The notes beneath the pieces were generated by a model. It had not been told where the DNA came from. It ran no database searches and saw only the letters and a list, made by a program, of their open reading frames with translations. Both the position numbers and the translations under genes were made by a program. Of a DNA stretch of 64,000 nucleotides, positions 10,144 to 18,277 are shown piece by piece. The stretch's first letter is position 1; each line of letters starts with the position of its first letter. Location of the stretch: NCBI RefSeq assembly GCF_000156195.1, contig NZ_GG688318.1, positions 41,621 to 105,620 on the forward strand. Reading direction: 5' to 3'. The DNA comes from Bacteroides finegoldii DSM 17565. GTDB taxonomy: Bacteria > Bacteroidota > Bacteroidia > Bacteroidales > Bacteroidaceae.

Positions 10144-10255
10144 CAACTTGCAGGAATCTCCTCAGTACTGAATGCTTTGATAAGATTGCTGTCGACCAAT
10201 TCTTTAAGTGGACATCAATTCCTACATCTAATGTGTTACTTTGTACACGTCTCAT
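10144..10255 (-). pseudogene. IS110-family transposase N-terminal fragment (piece B)
   Basis: On the minus strand a start codon at 10255 opens MRRVQSNTLDVGIDVHLKNW, continuing STAILSKHSVLRRF. This is the N-terminal GIDVHKxxWxVTIL block of IS110-type DEDD transposases, including the first catalytic Asp region. Homology fades about 37 codons in, where the sequence meets the 3' end of the degenerate group II intron. It corresponds to the part of the transposase missing from the plus-strand fragment at 7834-8222. Confidence 0.65.
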
Positions 10256-10570
10256 AAGCTATATCGTTTTAGTTAATGAGTTATGACTTCAATATAATAT
10301 GAAGTTTACTAAAATGGTATAGCTTTTTTAGTGCTATCTACTGTTATCCGTCACTTCAGATTTTAAACATAGAAACTTATTTTTTTATAATCATACCGTC
10401 CAATTTATTATTAATTTTCCAGCAAGGATACCTTCGTCAGCCACTATACGTTTCATTGGAAGATCCCGTAATCCATTTATAAAATCAATAGCTGATTTTA
10501 ATGGAGGTTGATTCTTTATAGTATCACTTGAAATATAAAACTTAGTTCTAGAACTAAAAAGTAAGTAAAC
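10256..10570. other. AT-rich gap, possible protein-coding remnant on minus strand
   Basis: About 315 nt with no convincing gene. On the minus strand a short open stretch (10391-10597) ends in residues that look protein-like (SAIDFINGLRDLPMKRIVAD, then GILAGKLIINWTV). It overlaps the terminator hairpin of the neighbouring operon and has no clear start, so it may be the tail of a decayed lipoprotein or inhibitor gene. I cannot assign it. Confidence 0.3.
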
Positions 10571-10571
10571 A

Positions 10572-10602
10572 AAAAGGCGGAGAATAGCAGTCTCCACCTT
10601 TT
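10572..10602 (-). terminator. Intrinsic terminator of the C10 peptidase operon
   Basis: Inverted repeat AAAGGCGGAGA / TCTCCACCTTT separated by a short loop. It lies immediately downstream (minus strand) of the stop codon at 10606 and is followed on that strand by a T-rich run. It fits a Rho-independent terminator for the three minus-strand genes. Confidence 0.75.
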
Positions 10603-10605
10603 TAT

Positions 10606-11001
10606 TTATTCTTTGGCCTTTTGTATTATAGTAATTGTATTATAGTAATTCCCTGCTTGTATAACTGTTGTAAATCTCCTTTCCAAGCCTGTTAAATTTG
10701 AATCAATCCTGATAAAGATTGATTTGCGACCTGTTTTCTCCACATAAAGTCCACCACCTTCTATTACTTGAACATTAAGGGAGTGTGTTCTATATATCGT
10801 GTCTTTAGTAGAGATTTCAGTCAGCCACCAGTCGTCACCTTTCCTGGTTCGTAACTCTATAGAATCTTTACTGGATTTAAAAAATACCTCTTTAGTCTCT
10901 AGTCCTATCGTATCTGTTCCCTTGCCAACGACGTCATCGCTACATGAAATGAATACAAATAAAAGTAACACGAAAGACAGAAAATAATAAGTTTGTCTCA
11001 T
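10606..11001 (-). CDS. Small lipoprotein downstream of C10 peptidase, candidate inhibitor or BACON-like protein
   Basis: 131 residues with a lipoprotein signal (MRQTYYFLSFVLLLFVFISC, Cys20). The mature part is beta-rich (DDWWLTEIS, then ERRFTTVIQAGNYYNTITII), reminiscent of BACON/Ig-type modules, where a WW/W motif and a terminal 'VxQxg' strand are common. It starts only 5 nt downstream of the C10 peptidase gene. In Bacteroides fragilis, C10 peptidase genes are paired with small cognate inhibitors, so an inhibitor role is possible, but I see no residue that proves it. Confidence 0.6.
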   Translation of the reverse strand: MRQTYYFLSFVLLLFVFISCSDDVVGKGTDTIGLETKEVFFKSSKDSIELRTRKGDDWWLTEISTKDTIYRTHSLNVQVIEGGGLYVEKTGRKSIFIRIDSNLTGLERRFTTVIQAGNYYNTITIIQKAKE

Positions 11002-11006
11002 ATTTC

Positions 11007-12287
11007 TTATTTTATTATGTTAATATATGGAATTATTTCTACATTATATGGATAATTACCCTTGCCGGCTGCTCTAGTAGAAGGAAAAGTAGGTCCTTCA
11101 CCTCCATTAAAAATACCCGCCAAATAATAACCATTACTATTACCATTCCAGCCCCAGTTTAGATGCAGGTAATCTTCTTTCTCCGTATACGAATGATGAA
11201 CTTTATCGCTTCCTTTTCTATAGACATCAACATTTCTCTCTCTATGAAAATAGCCATCAGAAACCCAAGCATGACCATTTTGGTAATATTTAATACCCAG
11301 TATTTTCTTTCTTACCGAATTGCCACATATTATAACCGGACATTTAGCTTTAATAGATGTTATAACATCCCATTGACTATAAATTTGAGGATTATTGGGT
11401 TTCCTATATCCCATTTTCTCGAAGCATTGTGGTATATTTTTTCTTTTAGCTCCGCTTGTATCTGTTCCCCAATCCATTTTAACCAAATCACCTATAGAGC
11501 GGAATAAATGGGCAACTGCTGGAGTGGTGGGGAATTGTTTCATTTCAGACCAATTATATGACACCCCATTATACCCTGAAGGTTTTTCATGATATGCCAT
11601 TACTTGAGCTATTGCAGTAGCTACACAGCCTGTGAGGGCTCTTTGTCCTTCTATAAGAGGTGCCGCATTGTTATATGGACTCCTTTGTCCCCATTTAACA
11701 GAAATCAAAGGTTGTACTCTTTCCGTTTCTTCCCATTCTCCAGGTTTCTTTATATAAATAGGACGTCTTCTACCCCTTGTTTGAGATGTGTCTAAAGAGT
11801 TATCGTCATCATTTTCTTCTTTGAACTCTATCTCATACTTTTTATTATTAGAAATGTAATTTTGAACTAAATCAAAAAAGAAAGATAATTCCTGATATTG
11901 AAGCGTGTCACTTAAAGAAAGATTGCCAGACTCTGAATAAGCAATAATAGGAGTTGTATATAGGTTGGCCGATACTATTGCATAGCCATTGCCACCCTCT
12001 GCATTGGCTATATAAAATGAGGGATATGTCTGATTAGTAATTGTATCTCTATAGAAATAGATTTCATTGTTTATTGAATAATTAAGAAAAGAGCTATTTC
12101 GTGTATTGTTTCTATTATTTTTAATAAAAAGTTCCACTTCAATAATAGCATTCTCTTTAGTACGATAAGTCGGGGCTTTTTCTGTTAAAGATGGTGGCGA
12201 AGATTCTTGTTTCATCACTTCTGTGTCATCGGAACATGAAGTTAAAAACATAATTGTCAAAATCAATAAATGTGCATGTTGTTTCAT
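11007..12287 (-). CDS. C10-family cysteine peptidase (streptopain/SpeB-like), lipoprotein precursor
   Basis: Secreted papain-fold cysteine protease, 426 residues. It has a lipoprotein-type signal (FLTSC, Cys18) and an N-terminal Spi-like propeptide region (about 40-150, YRTKENAIIEVELFIKNN and GGNGYAIVSANLYTTPIIAY). The mature peptidase starts near 190 (ISVKWGQRSPYNNAAP). The catalytic residues are visible: Cys221 in LTGCVATAIAQVMAYH, His339 in NGHAWVSDGY, and the LHLNWGW motif (Asn377/Trp378). An RGRRR site near 171-175 could be a propeptide cleavage point. Relatives include streptopain of Streptococcus pyogenes, interpain of Prevotella and Bfp proteases of B. fragilis. It sits in the middle of a minus-strand trio of envelope proteins. 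Confidence 0.93.
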   Translation of the reverse strand: MKQHAHLLILTIMFLTSCSDDTEVMKQESSPPSLTEKAPTYRTKENAIIEVELFIKNNRNNTRNSSFLNYSINNEIYFYRDTITNQTYPSFYIANAEGGNGYAIVSANLYTTPIIAYSESGNLSLSDTLQYQELSFFFDLVQNYISNNKKYEIEFKEENDDDNSLDTSQTRGRRRPIYIKKPGEWEETERVQPLISVKWGQRSPYNNAAPLIEGQRALTGCVATAIAQVMAYHEKPSGYNGVSYNWSEMKQFPTTPAVAHLFRSIGDLVKMDWGTDTSGAKRKNIPQCFEKMGYRKPNNPQIYSQWDVITSIKAKCPVIICGNSVRKKILGIKYYQNGHAWVSDGYFHRERNVDVYRKGSDKVHHSYTEKEDYLHLNWGWNGNSNGYYLAGIFNGGEGPTFPSTRAAGKGNYPYNVEIIPYINIIK

Positions 12288-12319
12288 AATTTATATAATT
12301 AAGGTTAATACTGAATACG

Positions 12320-13159
12320 TTAAAAGTCAAAAGTGCCATGTTTATAAGAGGACCGGGAAGGTTTATAATAATCCTCACCCGGGGTCTGGGGTTGTATAAA
12401 ATCTTGTCTGAATATTTCTGTAGGATTATCTGTAATTAAATCTGCATCATGGGTATATATGTTAAAATAGCACTCTGGATCTGTTTTTTGGTTATATGGT
12501 CCTTCTCCCACAAAAGAAAATTTGTAAAAACCAATTTTTTCTCCGTCTTTTCTGACTGTAAGGAACCAGACATTACCACTACTTATCGTTTTAAATCTCA
12601 ATCCGTTTAATGATGAATAAGTTTCCTCTATAAACTGGCCATTCAAATATGTCTGTTTTTTACAAGTAAAAGGTAACTCAAATCTACCACCTTCAGCTGG
12701 TAGAATAAAAGGATTCTGTTCCGAATGGATTTTATACACAAATGTCAACTTTCCTTTATCTATAATTAGTGGAATTTTTTCTACTTTTATGCCATTAATA
12801 GTAGAGTAAGAAATCTGTAAATCAGCATTCAAAATTTTATCTTCTTTATTAATATTTGAGGTTATATTTAATACTACCTGATCGCCCTCCACTTTTATTT
12901 CTATATCAGAAAAAAGAGTTTTATCAAATTCTACCGAAACATCCCTGGGAATAATCGGAACCTCTGAACTTAAAACATCATCTATTAATGTTTTTTTTAT
13001 AATCGTAATCGTAATAATACGTTTCTCTCCAAGACAGCTAAACGGTTTGGATGCGTCCTTACTTGTTAATACTTGATACTCTGTTTTTCTATTGTTTTCC
13101 TCTTTTTGACAGGATAACAATGCTAAAGAAATAAACAAAAGAATAAATACCTTTCTCAT
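12320..13159 (-). CDS. Hypothetical lipoprotein, first large gene of the C10 peptidase operon
   Basis: 279 residues with lipobox ALLSC (Cys17). The mature part is predicted to be all beta. It contains NPFILPAEGGRFELPFTCKK, which is typical of BACON/Ig-like repeats in Bacteroidetes lipoproteins (the 'paeGG' strand). The C-terminal tail is rich in Pro, Ser and Tyr (GEDYYKPSRSSYKHGTFDF). It begins 32 nt upstream of the peptidase gene, so co-expression is likely. Function is unknown; an adhesin or substrate-binding partner for the protease is only a guess. Confidence 0.7.
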   Translation of the reverse strand: MRKVFILLFISLALLSCQKEENNRKTEYQVLTSKDASKPFSCLGEKRIITITIIKKTLIDDVLSSEVPIIPRDVSVEFDKTLFSDIEIKVEGDQVVLNITSNINKEDKILNADLQISYSTINGIKVEKIPLIIDKGKLTFVYKIHSEQNPFILPAEGGRFELPFTCKKQTYLNGQFIEETYSSLNGLRFKTISSGNVWFLTVRKDGEKIGFYKFSFVGEGPYNQKTDPECYFNIYTHDADLITDNPTEIFRQDFIQPQTPGEDYYKPSRSSYKHGTFDF

Positions 13160-13282
13160 ATTAATGCAAATTAGTTACTATAAATAAAAGTAATATTTAA
13201 TATTGTTGAAACCTCAACATCTGATACAATCTTCAAGGTCTTTTGTAGAGTTTACAAACTTATTTCCAGCATTATAAGACAA

Positions 13283-13417
13283 TTAAACAACAAACTTTTT
13301 GTTTTGAGGGCTTATTTTGACCGTTATCTTTTCTGTCTTATTGGCATGGTTATAAAACATACAGTATAATTCTGGGAAAAGACGTTGAATTTCTTTATAA
13401 TGCAAAAACTTTTTCAT
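13283..13417 (-). CDS. Small 44-residue ORF at the head of the C10 operon
   Basis: Short minus-strand ORF: MKKFLHYKEIQRLFPELYCM, then FYNHANKTEKITVKISPQ, ending in KKFVV. It is basic and lacks a signal peptide. A consensus Bacteroides -7 box (TATCTTTG) lies about 25 nt upstream of its ATG, and the next gene in the same direction starts 123 nt downstream. It could be a leader peptide, a small regulator or a chance ORF; I do not recognise it. Confidence 0.4.
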   Translation of the reverse strand: MKKFLHYKEIQRLFPELYCMFYNHANKTEKITVKISPQNKKFVV

Positions 13418-13441
13418 GATAAAATTAATAATATCATACTA

Positions 13442-13449
13442 CAAAGATA
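13442..13449 (-). promoter_or_regulatory. Bacteroides-type -7 promoter box for the C10 operon
   Basis: TATCTTTG on the minus strand matches the TAnnTTTG -7 consensus of Bacteroides sigma-ABfr. The start codon of the small ORF is about 25 nt downstream. No clear -33 TTTG element is seen. Confidence 0.5.
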
Positions 13450-14513
13450 AGACTAAATCGATGTTTTATAGTTATGGAAGAAAATATAAAATCTAACAAA
13501 AACATTTATACACATCTTATAATCAGATATTTATTATTGAGATGCTTAATATTATCTAACGTAAGACTAACATTTATATTTTAAGACGTTTTGATGTCGA
13601 CTTAAATATCCAATATTAGTTTCTAAAATAAATAGTAATATACAGGTATACTATCTCAAACGATTGAATTTTGCTTCCGTTAAATACATATATGTCTCAG
13701 TACCAAGAAGGGGTAGTACAGTTGTCGGCAAATACGAATATCCGATCGTTTTTGAGTGCAATAAAGTTTATTGTATCGACTGGCTGTATTTTGTCGGCAA
13801 TATGAAGGAACTACTTAATTATTTTGAACTGATGGACTAAACGAATGAAAGTATACTTCTGCATCACCTGCCATTATATAGTAAGTCAGGCATGTATCAA
13901 AAGGTATAGATTTTGTACTGCCATTTTTTAAGAAGTGGATAGGCCTACTGGGTGAAGGCTTCTTTGATATACGAGGAAAAATGGGTAAAGGCGTACATTA
14001 TCTTATGGATAAATATACCTCAAAATATATTCCTGAATGAAAGTTGTATATTCTGGAATATATTTTGCTTTTAACAGAAAACAAGTTTCGCAAAGAAAAT
14101 CTATGAATTGAGACTTCTATTCTCTCACGAGTTGTGAAGCATCCGATAGTACAATGGAAAATATCCCTGATTGCCGAAGAAACGTGATTCTCCCTCATTC
14201 ATCGCCAAATAAAAACGGGAGAACCGAATGCTCTAGGTATTGCTCATATCCTTTACGTACTCAGGTAGTCCGCCTATGGGTTGGGAAATGCCCGTTTGGC
14301 AGGATTTTTTTCCCTTATATAGAACACAACGGGCTCATGAGTGACACATTCTTCGGATGGGTATAGCGGATTCAGATACCCCTTTATAAATATCTTTTCA
14401 TCTCCTGACAATTGCTGACTATCCATGACTATTCCTGCCATCAGTCCGGTCCAGTTTGGCAGGTATCGTTTTTTCTCTTACATTCGCATCAACGAATATT
14501 TAAAATCGATCAT
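13450..14513. other. AT-rich stretch without a supported gene
   Basis: About 1.06 kb between the C10 operon and the first HTH gene of the mobile element. Short protein-like runs occur (for example HPIVQWKISLIAEET near 14140 and NALGIAHILYVLR near 14230, interrupted by stops), which suggests decayed coding DNA. I see no intact gene, RNA gene or repeat. The left edge of the mobile element should lie here or just to the right. Confidence 0.5.
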
Positions 14514-14837
14514 ATGGAAATATATTACATTGAAGCCGGTATCTTTGACAGGATGCTGGGATGTGTCGAAAGTCTATCGACACGCGTGGACAGGCTGTAT
14601 GAGAAAAATGCGAATAAAGGGGTTGGTGAGTGACTGGACGGTCAGGATGTCTGCCTGCGCCTTGACATTTCTTCCCGTACCCTGCAGACCCTTCGTGATA
14701 CCGGACGGTTGGCGTTCACCCAGGTTCAGCGTAAATTTTATTACAAACCGGAAGATGTGGAGAGGCTGATGACTTATGTCGGTATGAGGCGCAAGGAGAA
14801 GGCGGTGAGAGACAGAAGAAAAAGCAATAACTTTTAA
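14514..14837 (+). pseudogene. Mobile-element HTH protein with internal TGA stop
   Basis: Reading from ATG 14514 gives MEIYYIEAGIFDRMLGCVES, through NKGVGE, then a TGA at 14631-14633. The same frame continues as LDGQDVCLRLDISSRTLQTL RDTGRLAFTQ and YYKPEDVERLM to a TAA at 14835. The whole is a typical ~107-residue Bacteroidales excisionase-like helix-turn-helix protein. Relatives have Trp at the stop position (W-LDNQDVCL), so a single TGG-to-TGA change explains it. It sits just upstream of a second, intact HTH gene. Probably inactivated, unless the C-terminal part is re-initiated. Confidence 0.75.
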
Positions 14838-14848
14838 AAAAGCAAGAA

Positions 14849-15142
14849 ATGGAAGGAATTATCGGTAAGGAGAGTGAGAGTATCCTGCGTTTCTTTATTC
14901 TGCTGGAGAATATTCAGGTAAAAATGGATCAGCTAATGGAGGGTAACCGCCCGCCTTTTAACGGTGAACGGTTCCTGACTGACAGGGAGTTGTCCGGGCT
15001 GTTGAAAATCAGTCGCAGATGTCTGCAGGATTATCGTGACCAGGGTCGGCTCCCCTATGTCCAACTGGGTGGAAAGGTGCTGTATAAAACGTCGGACATT
15101 GAAAAATTATTGGAAGGTAACTATCACAGGGCGCTGATATAA
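14849..15142 (+). CDS. Excisionase-like helix-turn-helix protein
   Basis: 97 residues with an N-terminal helical segment and a winged HTH_17-type domain: FLTDRELSGLLKISRRCLQD, then YRDQGRLPYVQLGGKVLYK and a DIEKLLE helix. Such small proteins accompany Bacteroidales integrative elements and act as excision or recombination directionality factors or as regulators. It starts 11 nt after the broken HTH gene, so the two formed an operon. It faces the integrases across a shared terminator. Confidence 0.75.
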   Translation: MEGIIGKESESILRFFILLENIQVKMDQLMEGNRPPFNGERFLTDRELSGLLKISRRCLQDYRDQGRLPYVQLGGKVLYKTSDIEKLLEGNYHRALI

Positions 15143-15162
15143 TATTGCCCTTTTTAGGCTTT

Positions 15163-15210
15163 AATGGGATGAGTGTTGGGACTGTCAAGGATTCCGACAC
15201 TCATCCCATT
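15163..15210. terminator. Bidirectional intrinsic terminator between HTH gene and integrase
   Basis: A 14-bp perfect inverted repeat, AATGGGATGAGTGT (15163-15176) and ACACTCATCCCATT (15197-15210). It is extendable inward by about five pairs with wobbles, and flanked by T-rich and A-rich sequence. It lies between convergent genes ending at 15142 (+) and 15227 (-). Confidence 0.8.
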
Positions 15211-15226
15211 TTTTATCTGGACATTT

Positions 15227-16438
15227 TTAGCTCTTAACCCAGTCCGTATCCTTCCGCTTTCTTCTTTTCATGAGCCAATCCATGTCCGAGGATATTTTCT
15301 GGTCAGTGACTTGCGCATATACCTGCGTGCTATTGATGTTTGTGTGTCCCATCATCTTGGCGATGCTTTCTATCGGAATACCGGAGGTCATCATTAGAGT
15401 TCCGAACGAATGCCTAGCCATATGATAGGATAAATTTTCCTTCATCCCCAGTGCTACACCCAGCCCGTGGACCTCGTACCAGAGGATATCCCGGACCGGT
15501 AACGGAAAGACCGGCTTCTCGTTATCCGTGGTGTTGTAAAGTTCTAGTATTTGTTCGGCTACCGGGTGTAACGGGATAAATGCTTCTGCGCCCGTCTTAG
15601 CCCGGCGGATGCGGATGTATCTTCTTCCTAGGGAACTCTTTTCAATGTGGCGTGGATGGAGTCTGCGCGTATCCACATAGGCAAGCCCTGTGAAAGAGGA
15701 GAATATGAATGTCCTGCGTGCCAGCTCCATCATCGGGTCGGGCATCGGGGTCTCCATTATCAGTTTCAACTCATTGCGCCCGATGTGCTTCAATTTCGGA
15801 CTGTCCTTCTTCTCGTATGCCACGTCCTCTATCGGATTGGCTCTCAATACTTCCCGGTCCACAGCGATATAGATGAGCCTGTTAAGCCAGCACAGGCAGT
15901 GGTTCACATGTCCGTTCCCATGTCCCAGCTCTTTCTTGAGAAAGATTTTGAAGGATTCGGCGAACTCCTCGGTGATGTCTGAAAAGGCGATGTCCCTCAT
16001 CCCCCTGGATTCGATGAACTGCCTCAGATTGAGCTGGGTTGTCTTTGACTGGCGATAAGTTGAGGTGGAGTTAATCTCGACTGAACGGATTCTAAGCCGT
16101 TCCCGTTCTGCCTCTCCGGTCTGCAGCAGGAATTCCGGAATGGAAACGGTATTTGATACGGTAGCTTTGAGTAATTCCGCCGTGACCACTCCCTGGTTCT
16201 TCAGCAGGTTCCCGTATGCCTCTTCCAGTCGGCTGCGGAAAGCGGTAAGGCGGTTGTTTTCTTTGTTCATCCTGATTTCTCCTTTGTTACTGTCCCAGTC
16301 ACTGGGCTTGCAATAGATGCCTGTCGTGACAGCTGACTTCCTGCCGTCGATGCTGATCCGGCAGAGGATGGCTGTCGTTCCGTCCGATTTCACCTTGTTA
16401 CGGTTGATGTAGAACATGAGTCTGAATGTACTGCGCAT
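15227..16438 (-). CDS. Tyrosine recombinase / site-specific integrase 1
   Basis: 403-residue phage-integrase-family recombinase. The N-terminal Arm/DUF-type domain (FRLMFYINRNKVKSDGTTAI) is followed by a SAM-like core-binding domain and the catalytic domain. The catalytic signature is visible: Arg in the STFSGLAY-type helix (FIFSSFTGLAYVDTRRL), HMARHSFGTLMM (H-x-x-R-H) and MGHTNINSTQVYAQV with the nucleophilic Tyr. The family integrates Bacteroidales conjugative and mobilisable transposons. It lies 19 nt downstream of a second integrase in the same direction, so the two are probably co-transcribed. Confidence 0.93.
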   Translation of the reverse strand: MRSTFRLMFYINRNKVKSDGTTAILCRISIDGRKSAVTTGIYCKPSDWDSNKGEIRMNKENNRLTAFRSRLEEAYGNLLKNQGVVTAELLKATVSNTVSIPEFLLQTGEAERERLRIRSVEINSTSTYRQSKTTQLNLRQFIESRGMRDIAFSDITEEFAESFKIFLKKELGHGNGHVNHCLCWLNRLIYIAVDREVLRANPIEDVAYEKKDSPKLKHIGRNELKLIMETPMPDPMMELARRTFIFSSFTGLAYVDTRRLHPRHIEKSSLGRRYIRIRRAKTGAEAFIPLHPVAEQILELYNTTDNEKPVFPLPVRDILWYEVHGLGVALGMKENLSYHMARHSFGTLMMTSGIPIESIAKMMGHTNINSTQVYAQVTDQKISSDMDWLMKRRKRKDTDWVKS

Positions 16439-16457
16439 GGTAATGACGTTTTTAGGA

Positions 16458-17687
16458 TTAAAGAATTAGTTTGAGATCACGTGTCGCCTCAATGAACCTG
16501 TCCATGTCTTCGAACAGTCTCTTCGGGGTTACACGGGCGTAGATTTGGGTGGTCTTTATGTTGGAGTGTCCCAGCATCTTGCTGATGGTCTCGATCGGCA
16601 CTCCCTCCTCGAGTGTGATCAGAGAAGCGAAGGAATGCCTTGCTGTATGGTAGACAAGGTCCTGGCTGAGTCCTGCCATCAGGCGCAGGGATTTCATATT
16701 GGCCCTGAGCGTATGGTAGTCCTGCGGTGGAAAGAGGGTCATGCGGGCATCATCACGGTACTTTTCGATCAGCACGAGGGCTTCCGGCAGCAGCTTGACG
16801 CGCCCGAGGTAGTTGGTCTTCTTCCTCCGGTACTTCAGCCAGAGATTGTTTTCTTCATCCGTGAAGAGGTTCTCCCGAGTGATACTTACCACATCAGCAT
16901 AGGCTGTGCCGGTGTAGCAGGCGAAGAGGAAGAGGTCCCGGGTGATGACATGCGACCTGCGTTTCTCCGGAATCTCCAGATCACGCAGTTTCTCGAAATT
17001 CTCCCGGCTGAGTGCTTTCGGTGTACTTTCCTTCTGTTTGGGTAGTTTGAAGTGGCAGAAATGGTATTTCTCCGAATGTCCCTCCTTGTAGGCGATACGG
17101 CAGATCTTTTTCAGGATGGCCAGGTAGCCGCGAAGCGTGTCCACGGCATGTCCTTTTTCCATGAGGATGAAATCCTGATAGTCGCGGATGAACTGCTCGT
17201 TGAGTTGCCCGAATGCCAGGTCCGAGACCTTGAACTTCGCCTTGATGAATTCGGAAAGCGTGCGGTAGGTGAAGAGGTAGGTCGAGAGTGTGGTGGGCGC
17301 ACGGTCTACGCCAACACGGGCCTTCATTTCCCCATTGTGTCGGTCGAGAAGCTTGAGCAGGGTCATCTGTATGCCCGCATTACCCTGAAACATGTCCCTG
17401 ACCGCGGCGGCATCGAAGTCCTTTTTCCTTTCCATGAGGGAATTGAAGGCCGAGTGTACGGCAAGCAGTAGCCTCTCTATTTTTTCATTGGTTTCCACCG
17501 CTTTCCGGCTTTTGCCGTTCAGCCGACTCTCACGTGCGTTCCATAGCTCAGGGGTACAGGATAGCTTGCAGCTGAACTGCGCCATCGTGCGGTTGAGGGT
17601 GATCCGTCCCATGATCGGGGCTTTGCCGTTCTTGTCCGGCTCGCTCTTTTTCAGGTAGAGCAGTACCTTAAATTTTTCCACTTTCAT
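16458..17687 (-). CDS. Tyrosine recombinase / site-specific integrase 2
   Basis: About 409 residues from the preferred ATG at 17687 (MKVEKFKVLLYLKKSEPDKN). An upstream in-frame extension to 17768 is possible but lacks family similarity. Catalytic features: FLFACYTGTAYADVVSI, VYHTARHSFASLIT and MLGHSNIKTTQIYARVT with the Tyr nucleophile. The protein is clearly different from integrase 1. Pairs of integrases in tandem are seen in several Bacteroidales elements, where both may be needed or one may be a leftover. Confidence 0.92.
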   Translation of the reverse strand: MKVEKFKVLLYLKKSEPDKNGKAPIMGRITLNRTMAQFSCKLSCTPELWNARESRLNGKSRKAVETNEKIERLLLAVHSAFNSLMERKKDFDAAAVRDMFQGNAGIQMTLLKLLDRHNGEMKARVGVDRAPTTLSTYLFTYRTLSEFIKAKFKVSDLAFGQLNEQFIRDYQDFILMEKGHAVDTLRGYLAILKKICRIAYKEGHSEKYHFCHFKLPKQKESTPKALSRENFEKLRDLEIPEKRRSHVITRDLFLFACYTGTAYADVVSITRENLFTDEENNLWLKYRRKKTNYLGRVKLLPEALVLIEKYRDDARMTLFPPQDYHTLRANMKSLRLMAGLSQDLVYHTARHSFASLITLEEGVPIETISKMLGHSNIKTTQIYARVTPKRLFEDMDRFIEATRDLKLIL

Positions 17688-17809
17688 AACGCTCTTTTTT
17701 AGGTTGTAAAAATACTCCTTTGAAAAGCGCCCTTTGGCATGCAAAATATTGATGAACAGTGAATACAAATCCGCTTTGTTCTTATCGATAAAAATCGGTT
17801 ACCTGTCGT

Positions 17810-17850
17810 CGTTTCAGAAACAGGCGGCTAACAGCCTGGTAACTGAAACG
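17810..17850. repeat. Nested inverted repeats upstream of integrase 2
   Basis: CGTTTCAG (17810-17817) pairs with CTGAAACG (17843-17850). Inside it CAGGC (17821-17825) pairs with GCCTG (17834-17838). The element lies about 120 nt upstream of integrase 2 and before the orphan integrase tail, a place where recombinase binding or attachment sites are common. No proof of function. Confidence 0.35.
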
Positions 17851-17964
17851 CTGCAATATTTTGTTTTCTTTTGCAGGCCAGCCTATTCTGCAATTCTCGT
17901 AAAGTGCTTAATTATAAACGTTTTACGTTTTATACTCGCCATTCCGTTTTTTACTGCATTTCTA

Positions 17965-18144
17965 AATATTACTTACACTGCCCGCCACACGTTCGCTACC
18001 ATGATGCTGACGCTTGGAGCGGACCTCTACACTGTATCGAAGCTGCTCGGCCATACATCCGTAAAAATGACACAGGTGTACGCCAAAATCGTCAACAAGA
18101 AAAAAGACGACGCGGTTAATCTGACCAACGGATTATTCGATTGA
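17965..18144 (+). pseudogene. Orphan C-terminal tail of a third tyrosine recombinase
   Basis: Only the last ~57 residues of an integrase are present in frame: TARHTFATMMLTLGADLYTV, SKLLGHTSVKMTQVYAKIV and NKKKDDAVNLTNGLFD. This includes the H-x-x-R-H-type motif and the nucleophilic Tyr. The ~75 upstream residues open in the same frame have no integrase similarity and the first catalytic Arg is missing, so this is a truncated gene. It points the same way as the RepA/primase/tra genes and could be the remains of that element's own integrase. Confidence 0.8.
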
Positions 18145-18195
18145 CATAAAACTCCGCATGTCAAATTTGAATTTACAGGTAAATATTTTATATTT

Positions 18196-18220
18196 CGCTC
18201 CAGTGTTCTACATTGGAGCG
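18196..18220. repeat. Hairpin downstream of the orphan integrase tail
   Basis: CGCTCCAGTG and CATTGGAGCG form a 10-bp stem (one G-T wobble) around TTCTA, 52 nt after the integrase-tail stop. No T run follows, so it is a poor terminator. Its position is one where attachment-site cores are often found. Confidence 0.4.
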
Positions 18221-18277
18221 CAAACCCTTATTATAAAGTTTAACTAAAAAAGTAATTCGACATGAAAAGACCTGACA

